NCBI GenBank assembly: GCA_017533545.1
Contig: JAFXHW010000139.1
Coordinates: forward strand, 1-14,812
Length of the DNA: 14,812 nt
Origin: Clostridia bacterium
GTDB lineage: Bacteria > Bacillota_A > Clostridia > Oscillospirales > CAG-272
Reading direction: 5' to 3'
In this document: positions 7,418 to 13,031 of the stretch, piece by piece
How positions within the stretch are numbered: the stretch's first letter is position 1
How the letters are laid out: each line of letters starts with the position of its first letter
The notes under the pieces: generated by a model
Database searches by the model: none
Seen by the model: only the letters and a program-made list of their open reading frames with translations
Told to the model about the DNA's origin: nothing
Program-made: the position numbers and the translations under genes

Positions 7418-8271
7418 TAGTTGATGTAAGCAAAAAAATACTTATAGTAGGCCTCGGACTTTTGGGCGGCAGCTATGCAAGGGTACTCAAAAGATTCGGC
7501 TTTCATATCAGCGCGATAACTCTGGATCAAAAGGATATCGATTACGCTCTGGACGAAAAAATTATTGATGACGGCTCGACCGAGCTTGATAAAGACATTA
7601 TCGGAAATGCCGACCTCGTTATTTTCGCTCTCTATCCCCACGTCTTTGTCGAATGGATAGAGCAAAATCAGCATCTTTTAAAAAGCGGAGCGCTAATCAC
7701 CGACGTAACGGGCGTCAAGAGGAGCATCGTGTATCAGATTCAAAATATGCTCCGCCCCGACGTTGAATTTGTCGCTGCACATCCTATGGCGGGACGCGAG
7801 GTTTCGGGAGTGGAAAACAGTACCGACAGAATGTTCATCGGTGCCAATTATATTGTAACGCCCACCGAAAAGAATACGCCCGAGGCTGTTGAAACCTGCA
7901 TTGAGCTCGGCCGTCTGCTCGGCTTTTCAAATGTTACCACCCTGTCTCCGGAAGAGCACGACGAGATGATAGGTTTTCTTTCTCAGCTCACACATTGCAT
8001 CGCCGTCACGCTGATGACCTGCAATGACAAGGAAAACATGGAAAAATTCACGGGAGACTCGTTTAGGGATCTCACGCGAATTGCCCGCATAAACGATCTC
8101 ATGTGGAGCGAGCTGTTCGTGGCAAACAAGGACGTTTTACTCGATCAGATGAATATGTTTATCGATAAGTTCAACGATCTGAAAGCTATGCTCGAAAAAG
8201 AGGATATCGAGGGAATGCGCGAAATGATGCGTCATTCGACTTCCCGCCGCGCACTGTTTGACAAAAAGTGA
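7414..8271 (+). CDS. tyrA: Prephenate dehydrogenase
   Basis: It oxidatively decarboxylates prephenate to 4-hydroxyphenylpyruvate, the Tyr branch. The 285-residue protein has an N-terminal Rossmann fold with GLGLLGGS (13-20) and an acidic D39 after the second strand, which suggests NAD rather than NADP. It also has DVTGVK (97-102), the hallmark AAHPMAGREVSG (121-132) with H123, and an all-helical dimerisation domain with QLTH (191-194) and DSFRDLTRIA (215-224). No ACT or chorismate mutase domain is attached, so Tyr feedback would have to act elsewhere. ATG 7414 overlaps the aroA stop as ATGA. It shares its substrate with PheA, and both are under the same leader. Confidence 0.94.
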   Translation: MIVDVSKKILIVGLGLLGGSYARVLKRFGFHISAITLDQKDIDYALDEKIIDDGSTELDKDIIGNADLVIFALYPHVFVEWIEQNQHLLKSGALITDVTGVKRSIVYQIQNMLRPDVEFVAAHPMAGREVSGVENSTDRMFIGANYIVTPTEKNTPEAVETCIELGRLLGFSNVTTLSPEEHDEMIGFLSQLTHCIAVTLMTCNDKENMEKFTGDSFRDLTRIARINDLMWSELFVANKDVLLDQMNMFIDKFNDLKAMLEKEDIEGMREMMRHSTSRRALFDKK

Positions 8272-8282
8272 GGCAATAATCA

Positions 8283-8747
8283 ATGATACGCAAAGCAATC
8301 GAAAAGGATATTCCCAAAATCGGAGATCTTCTGAGTCAGGTCTGTATACTTCACCATAACGGCAGACCGGATATTTTCAAGATAGGCCGAAAGTATTCCG
8401 ATGATGAGCTGACAGTGCTTTTAAAGGATGAATCACGTCCTATCCTGGTGGCTGTTGATCAAAGTGACGAGGTTATGGGATATTGCTTTTGTATTTATCA
8501 GCGTCACGAGGATAATTCGGTTTTGACCGATATAAAAACGCTCTATATAGACGATCTCTGCGTAGACGAAAAATTGCGCGGCAAGCATATCGGAAGAGAG
8601 CTGTACGAGGCTGCTGCAGCTCTTGCCAGAGAGAGCGGCTGCTATAACCTCACGCTTAACGTGTGGAGCTGCAACGAATCGGCGATGAGGTTTTATGAAT
8701 CGCTCGGACTCCTGCCGCAAAAAGTGGGAATGGAGCTTGTACTGTAA
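8283..8747 (+). CDS. GNAT-family N-acetyltransferase, substrate unknown
   Basis: The 154-residue protein is a single GNAT domain: an N-terminal IRKAIEKDIPKI start, a central strand LYIDDLCVDEKLRGKHIG (88-104) with the acetyl-CoA pyrophosphate-binding loop RGKHIG (99-104), and the C-terminal NVWSCNESAMRFYESLGL (126-143) typical of the family. The substrate cannot be told from sequence. The protein is the last gene of the aro operon, 11 bases after tyrA, with GAGG about 9 bases before the ATG, and a terminator follows it. That placement makes co-expression with Phe/Tyr synthesis likely. A role such as acetylation of an aromatic amine or amino acid is only a possibility, since GNAT genes are often passengers. 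Confidence 0.85.
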   Translation: MIRKAIEKDIPKIGDLLSQVCILHHNGRPDIFKIGRKYSDDELTVLLKDESRPILVAVDQSDEVMGYCFCIYQRHEDNSVLTDIKTLYIDDLCVDEKLRGKHIGRELYEAAAALARESGCYNLTLNVWSCNESAMRFYESLGLLPQKVGMELVL

Positions 8748-8759
8748 GAGTGAAAAATA

Positions 8760-8790
8760 CCGTCATTCAGCGATGAATGGCGGCTTTTTT
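8760..8790 (+). terminator. Rho-independent terminator ending the aro operon
   Basis: CCGTCATTCA (8760-8769) pairs with TGAATGGCGG (8774-8783) in ten base pairs, one of them G-U, around a GCGA tetraloop of the GNRA type. One C and six T (8785-8790) follow. It lies 12 bases after the acetyltransferase stop and separates the aro operon from the capsule operon. Confidence 0.93.
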
Positions 8791-8857
8791 ATTATGCATA
8801 TATTTTTATGTAAAAAATGCACGTTTTGTTAAATTATCACGGGTATATAAGATGAAT

Positions 8858-8870
8858 AATTGTATCAATT
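8858..8870. promoter_or_regulatory. Small palindrome upstream of the capsule promoter
   Basis: AATTG (8858-8862) and CAATT (8866-8870) form a perfect inverted repeat around TAT, ending four bases before the -35 box at 8875. The place suits a regulator site, but the repeat is short and AT-rich and may be chance. The rest of the 8791-8982 intergenic stretch is AT-rich, with only the promoter and a ribosome binding site recognised. Confidence 0.3.
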
Positions 8871-8874
8871 GTTG

Positions 8875-8903
8875 TTGACTTTTTTTGCCATGTATGATAT
8901 AAT
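8875..8903 (+). promoter_or_regulatory. Sigma-A promoter of the capsule/exopolysaccharide operon
   Basis: The -35 box is TTGACT (8875-8880) and the -10 box a perfect TATAAT (8898-8903), 17 bases apart. A TG dinucleotide at 8895-8896 gives an extended -10. Transcription should begin near 8910, leaving a leader of about 70 bases before the first gene. The location just after the terminator of the previous operon supports it. Confidence 0.87.
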
Positions 8904-8982
8904 TACTATGTATATTGGCGAATTGCTTACTTTTGAAAAAAGTCGCTTTTTGCCATGCGAAACACTAAGGAGCAGTATGCTG

Positions 8983-9759
8983 ATGGAAAAGCACGATATA
9001 GAATCAAGAGAATACTATACGGTAGACGTATTACATATAATAAAAACTCTTTGGAGACGCGTGTGGCTGATAATTCTTGCCGCACTTATCGGCGGGGCTG
9101 TTGCGTTCGGAATATCGTCGTTTGGTATCGCTCCCACCTATTCGTCATCGATAAAGCTTTATGTAAACAATACTTCGATCTCGCTCGGCAACACGAGCTT
9201 TACTATCAGCTCGTCACAGCTGGTGGCGGCACAGCAGCTCGTTAAGACCTACCGCGAAATTTTAAACAGCCGTACCACTCTCGAACGTATTATCGAGAAG
9301 GCTGAGGTAAATTATACCTACAAGCAGCTTTCGGGTATGATCGTGTGCGCTCCCTCCAACGAGACCGAGATCATGAAGGTCACCGTAACGACCAAGAATC
9401 CCTACGAGGCATCAAAGATTGCCAACACGATAGCCGAGGTATTGCCGATAAGAATATCCGAGATTATCGACGGTGCTTCGATGGAGGTAGTTGATTCGGC
9501 TATTCCCGAGCTTCAGAAGGTTGCGCCGAGCATTACTAAATATACTGCAATCGGGCTTATGCTCGGAGCATTTATTGCCATCGTTGTTCTTGTAATCGCC
9601 GCTCTAATGGACGATACAATACATGACGAGGACTACATCCTCAACACATATGAGTATCCGATTCTTGGTAAAGTACCGAATCTGCTCGGCAGCAGCGGTA
9701 AAAATTACGGATATTACTATCAGAAGCGCAAAAGTGCGGAAGGGGGAAGCAGAAAATGA
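8983..9759 (+). CDS. cpsC: Capsule chain-length determinant / tyrosine kinase modulator (Wzz, CpsC-type)
   Basis: It is a membrane protein that controls polysaccharide chain length and activates the partner tyrosine kinase. The 258 residues show a short cytoplasmic N-terminus, a first membrane segment (about 28-46), an extracellular domain, a second membrane segment (about 188-208) preceded by a Pro-containing stretch (IPELQKVAPS, 174-183), and a cytoplasmic tail with several Tyr. This is the Wzz layout in the short Gram-positive form without a fused kinase. Two close starts exist: ATG 8977 is only 4 bases after TAAGGAG (8966-8972), ATG 8983 is 10 bases after. The second is preferred but the first is possible. 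Readings starting at 8860 would begin upstream of the promoter and are excluded. The gene overlaps the kinase gene by four bases. Confidence 0.9.
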   Translation: MEKHDIESREYYTVDVLHIIKTLWRRVWLIILAALIGGAVAFGISSFGIAPTYSSSIKLYVNNTSISLGNTSFTISSSQLVAAQQLVKTYREILNSRTTLERIIEKAEVNYTYKQLSGMIVCAPSNETEIMKVTVTTKNPYEASKIANTIAEVLPIRISEIIDGASMEVVDSAIPELQKVAPSITKYTAIGLMLGAFIAIVVLVIAALMDDTIHDEDYILNTYEYPILGKVPNLLGSSGKNYGYYYQKRKSAEGGSRK

Positions 9760-10532
9760 AATTTTCGTTGAACAAAAACGCCAATAATCCCCTTAATTCT
9801 GCCGACAATAAAAAGACACTTCACAGAAATCTGGAATTCACCGCAACCGAACAGTATAAGCTTATCCGCGCAAACTTGAATTTCACTCTTCCCGAGGGTG
9901 AAAAGTGCCCCGTTATCGGCATCACAAGCGCTATGCGCGGCGAGGGAAAATCAACAACTGCGATAAATCTTTCTTACGTTCTTGCAGAGAGCGGAAACAA
10001 GGTACTGCTCATCGACGGTGACCTTCGTATCCCGTCGATCGCAAAAAAGATGGAGATACCAAATTACCCCGGCCTTACCAATATTCTCATGAATAAGGGC
10101 GCTGTCCAGCTTTCCAACTATCAGTCCTCCCTTCTTGAGAACTGGTTTATCATTCCGTCGGGAAACATTCCGCCCAATCCCTCCGAGCTGCTCGGATCCA
10201 AGAGAATGGAAGCGGCGCTTAAGGTTTTGAAGGAGCATTTCGATTACATAGTTATCGATCTGCCCCCCGTAAACGTCGTTTCGGACGCACTTGCGATCTC
10301 TCACTATATCACCGGTATGATAGTGGTTGTTCGCGAGGAGTATACAGAGAAGAAGGAGCTTGAACACTGCTTCAGACAGCTCCGCCTTTCAAATGTCAAG
10401 GTCCTTGGCTGCGTAATGAATGAAGCAAAGAACGGCGGCGGATCATACAGCAAGTATAAGAAATACAAATACTATAAATACCGCAAATATTACAGCTACT
10501 ATCAGAACGATCCCAAGGGAAGTAAATCATGA
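9756..10532 (+). CDS. cpsD: Capsule tyrosine-protein kinase (BY-kinase, CpsD/CapB-type)
   Basis: It is a cytoplasmic bacterial tyrosine kinase that autophosphorylates its C-terminal Tyr cluster and works with the Wzz-type membrane protein to control polymer synthesis. The 258 residues contain Walker A GEGKST (62-67), Walker A' LLIDGDLR (84-91) and Walker B YIVID (164-168) followed by LPP, all typical of the family. The N-terminal EQYKLIR (32-38) resembles the ExxRxxR oligomerisation motif, with Lys for the first Arg. The tail has ten Tyr between residues 231 and 249, mixed with Lys and Arg, which are the expected phosphorylation sites. ATG 9756 overlaps the upstream stop (ATGA). The downstream PHP phosphatase is the expected antagonist. 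Confidence 0.93.
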   Translation: MKFSLNKNANNPLNSADNKKTLHRNLEFTATEQYKLIRANLNFTLPEGEKCPVIGITSAMRGEGKSTTAINLSYVLAESGNKVLLIDGDLRIPSIAKKMEIPNYPGLTNILMNKGAVQLSNYQSSLLENWFIIPSGNIPPNPSELLGSKRMEAALKVLKEHFDYIVIDLPPVNVVSDALAISHYITGMIVVVREEYTEKKELEHCFRQLRLSNVKVLGCVMNEAKNGGGSYSKYKKYKYYKYRKYYSYYQNDPKGSKS

Positions 10533-11233
10533 TAGATTGGCATAGTCACATTCTTCCGAGAATTGATGACGGAAGCTGCGATATTGATGAAAGCATAGCT
10601 CTTTTGAGTATGTTAAAGCATCAAGGCGTGGGCATTGTTGCGGCAACTCCGCATTTTTTCGCCGATGATATGTCGGTGGAAAAGTTTTTAAGCCGCAGAC
10701 AGCAATCTCTTGACGCGGTCCGTGCCGCCTTGCAGGATAGCGAAATAGATATTGTCACAGGCGCTGAAGTGCGGTACTACCCCGGAATAGGTAAGCTTGA
10801 CGGCCTGGAAAAGCTCTGTATCGGAGGCAGCAACCTTTTGCTTTTGGAAATGCCGATGGGCGAGTGGACCGATTACACCGTTCGGGAGCTTTCTGAGATT
10901 GTAAATACATCGGGAGTGCGTCTGATATTGGCTCATATCGAGCGTTATTTGACTATGCAAAGGGAAAGATCGTGGAGCAAGCTGTATGACAGCGGAATAT
11001 TGATGCAGGTAAATGCGAGCTTCTTTAACGAATTTGGAACAAGGCGTAAAGCACTGTCCATGCTGAAGAAGGGCAATATACATATCGTCGGTTCCGATTG
11101 TCATAATCTTAAATACAGACCCCCAAAGCTGGATAAAGCGTATGCCATTATCAAAAAGAAGCTCGGGGATGATTTTGTAACACAATTCAACGAGTACGGT
11201 TGTTCCTTACTCAACACAAATAAAACAGTTTAA
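10529..11233 (+). CDS. cpsB: PHP-family protein tyrosine phosphatase (CpsB/YwqE-type)
   Basis: It is a metal-dependent phosphatase that removes phosphate from the Tyr tail of the CpsD kinase. The 234-residue protein has the PHP metal ligands in order: DWHSH (H5, H7), IDDGS (D14), ATPHF (H42), GAEVRYYP (E80), LEMPMG (E107), LAHIERY (H136) and GSDCHN (D190, H192). The family N-terminus is usually IDIHCHILP, so the Trp and Ser in DWHSHILP are mild variants. ATG 10529 overlaps the cpsD stop by four bases, so the kinase and phosphatase are probably made in a fixed ratio. It is a Mn-type enzyme, unrelated to the low-molecular-weight phosphatases of Gram-negative capsule systems. Confidence 0.93.
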   Translation: MIDWHSHILPRIDDGSCDIDESIALLSMLKHQGVGIVAATPHFFADDMSVEKFLSRRQQSLDAVRAALQDSEIDIVTGAEVRYYPGIGKLDGLEKLCIGGSNLLLLEMPMGEWTDYTVRELSEIVNTSGVRLILAHIERYLTMQRERSWSKLYDSGILMQVNASFFNEFGTRRKALSMLKKGNIHIVGSDCHNLKYRPPKLDKAYAIIKKKLGDDFVTQFNEYGCSLLNTNKTV

Positions 11234-11253
11234 TCGAAAAGGAGTATTCCAAA

Positions 11254-11949
11254 ATGAAAAAAATAATCATGGTGTGCCTTGCGCTTGTAATGCTTTTGAG
11301 CCTGTCGCTGGTTGTTTTTGCAGAGCCCGGCGGATTTGTCCGCAGTCCCTCTCTTAATCAGGCGCCCGTCCTTATTGAATATGAAAATGATAATGACGGC
11401 TGCAACGCTTATGTAGTAGTAACTCCTTACGCCGACAGAGAGGAGCTTTGCGATGAGCTTCGTCTGATGATCGAAGAGGCTTATGAAGAGATCAAAGAAA
11501 ATCCCGATCTGAGCAAGCTTAACGAAGACATCGAGCTGAGCAAGTTTGATGAAGAACTTAAAGATATTGCAAAAGAAAACGAGTGCGAGGTAACCGATCT
11601 TGCGGTAAGAGACCTCTTTGACGTTCACCTTGAGGGCTGCACTGTTCATGACCATCACGGACTCTATCGTATCCGTCTTGAGACCGAAACTCTTGAAAAC
11701 TTCATCTGTCTGCTCCACTATTACAAGGGCGAATGGCTGATCGTTGAGGACGTAGAAGTGCTTGAAGACGGCAAATATCTCGAGTTTTACGAAGATGAGT
11801 TTTCTCCCTTTGCAATCGTTGTCGATTCTACAAAGGAAGTAGATGCTCCCCAGACAAGCGACAGCTATTTTGCCTTCCTTGCTATCGCCGTAATCTCCGG
11901 CATTGCACTTTTGGGACTTTCGATAAGCTACAAAAAAAGCAGAGCTTAA
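11254..11949 (+). CDS. Secreted protein with sortase-like C-terminal sorting signal, function unknown
   Basis: I do not recognise a named family. The 231-residue protein begins with a clear signal peptide (KK, then hydrophobic 5-21, likely cut after VFA at 23). The mature part is acidic (many Glu/Asp) with a Glu-rich helical segment around 62-110. A following domain ends in EFSPFAIVVDSTKEV (182-196), wording common in clostridial surface proteins. The end is APQTSD (198-203), a hydrophobic segment (206-225) and KKSR, the layout of a cell-wall sorting signal, although the motif is not classic LPxTG. An alternative is a simple C-terminal membrane anchor. AAAAGGAG lies 9 bases before ATG 11254. 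The position between the phosphatase and the LCP protein suggests a role at the cell surface in capsule export or attachment; this is inference. Confidence 0.8.
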   Translation: MKKIIMVCLALVMLLSLSLVVFAEPGGFVRSPSLNQAPVLIEYENDNDGCNAYVVVTPYADREELCDELRLMIEEAYEEIKENPDLSKLNEDIELSKFDEELKDIAKENECEVTDLAVRDLFDVHLEGCTVHDHHGLYRIRLETETLENFICLLHYYKGEWLIVEDVEVLEDGKYLEFYEDEFSPFAIVVDSTKEVDAPQTSDSYFAFLAIAVISGIALLGLSISYKKSRA

Positions 11950-11968
11950 TTTAAAGAGGTGAGCACAT

Positions 11969-12958
11969 ATGAAAAAAACATCCGACGGCAAAAAATATAT
12001 AAAGGCGGCTATTGTCGTCTTGTCGGTCGTTTTTATCATGTCGCTCGCCCTTTTTCTTATAAATATTTGGGAAGACAGACAGGGCTTTTATCCCGAATAT
12101 GAAATTGCCGCCGAAACGCTCAGATACGGCGGACAGGAATACGAGCTGTCTGATAACATCTCGACTTTACTCGTTTTGGGTCTCGATAAATTTGAGGGAG
12201 ATTCAAGCGCCGATTCGTACAATAACGATAAGCAGTCCGACTTTCTTATGATCTTTATCTTTGATAATGATGCAAAAGAATGCAGTGCCATTCACATAAA
12301 CCGCGATACCATGGCAAAGATCAATGTTCTTGGTGTTGCCGGAAATAAAGTGGGTACGGTAAACCGTCAGATAGCACTTGCGCATACATACGGCAACGGC
12401 CGCGACGTCAGCTGCCGCAATGCCGCGGAGGCGGTTTCTTCGTTGCTCATGGGTATCAAGGTTGATCACTATATTTCGCTTAATATGGATTCGGTTGCAA
12501 TAGTAAACGATCTTGTGGGCGGAGTTGAAGTAACTGTGCTCGACGATTTTACCGGTATCGATGATACGCTGGTAAAAGGCAAAAACGTAACTCTAAAAGG
12601 CTCGCAGGCCTTGGTCTACGTTCGCACCCGATACGGACTTGAAGACAGCAGCAACAGCACGCGAATGAAGCGTCAGCAGCAGTACATAAATGCCCTTCAT
12701 GACAAGTTTTACGACTGCATGGAAAACGATGAAGAATTTATCATCGAAGCCACTCTCAAGCTGAGCGATCATATCGTATCCGACCGCTCGGTAACTCAGC
12801 TGCAGGAATTGTCCCGTAAGTTTTCCGAATATGAGTTTTTGGGAATCGAGCAGCCTGAAGGCCGATATGATATAGTAAACGATCTTGTGGAATTTTATCC
12901 CGATAAAAAATCGATTGAACGAATTGTTATAGAGAAATTCTATGAATTGAAAAAATAG
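11969..12958 (+). CDS. LCP-family (LytR-CpsA-Psr) cell wall polymer transferase
   Basis: Members of this family transfer undecaprenyl-phosphate-linked glycopolymers such as capsule or teichoic acid to peptidoglycan. The 329-residue protein has a short cytoplasmic N-terminus, one membrane segment (about 11-33) and an extracellular LCP domain. Visible motifs are TLLVLGLDK (66-74), QSDFLMIF (89-96) with D91, INRDTM (110-115) with R112 and D113, HYISLNMDSVAIVNDLVGGV (167-186), KGSQALVYVRTRYG (210-223) with R219 and R221, and STRMKRQQQYI (230-240). These are the lipid-phosphate-binding Arg and metal-binding Asp of the family. AGAGGTGA lies 6 bases before ATG 11969. Its place in the operon points to attachment of this capsule to the wall, as with CpsA. 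Confidence 0.92.
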   Translation: MKKTSDGKKYIKAAIVVLSVVFIMSLALFLINIWEDRQGFYPEYEIAAETLRYGGQEYELSDNISTLLVLGLDKFEGDSSADSYNNDKQSDFLMIFIFDNDAKECSAIHINRDTMAKINVLGVAGNKVGTVNRQIALAHTYGNGRDVSCRNAAEAVSSLLMGIKVDHYISLNMDSVAIVNDLVGGVEVTVLDDFTGIDDTLVKGKNVTLKGSQALVYVRTRYGLEDSSNSTRMKRQQQYINALHDKFYDCMENDEEFIIEATLKLSDHIVSDRSVTQLQELSRKFSEYEFLGIEQPEGRYDIVNDLVEFYPDKKSIERIVIEKFYELKK

Positions 12959-12961
12959 TCA

Positions 12962-12997
12962 AACGAAAGGGTGGCTTTTTAATAAGCGCCCTTCGTT
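12962..12997. other. Imperfect inverted repeat between the LCP gene and the dehydratase gene
   Basis: AACGAA-A-GGG (12962-12971) pairs with CCCTTCGTT (12989-12997) with one bulged A, and the helix continues with a G-U pair and a GCTT/AAGC stem around a small loop. It starts three bases after the LCP stop codon. Only a short T-run (13001-13003) follows, so it would be a weak or partial terminator or an RNA-processing or stability hairpin rather than a clear operon end. Confidence 0.5.
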
Positions 12998-13031
12998 CGG
13001 TTTATAAAAATAAAGATATCAGAGAAAAACA

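Noticed and set aside
8860..8982. N-terminal extension of the Wzz-type protein to an ATG at 8860
   Set aside because: The extension would begin upstream of the -35/-10 promoter at 8875-8903 and lacks a ribosome binding site. The good AAGGAG is at 8967-8972, in front of the short start.
11230..12039. Reverse-strand ORF of 269 codons opposite the sorting-signal protein
   Set aside because: The forward frame has a signal peptide, membrane tail and good ribosome binding site. The reverse frame has none of these and extends across the start of the LCP gene.
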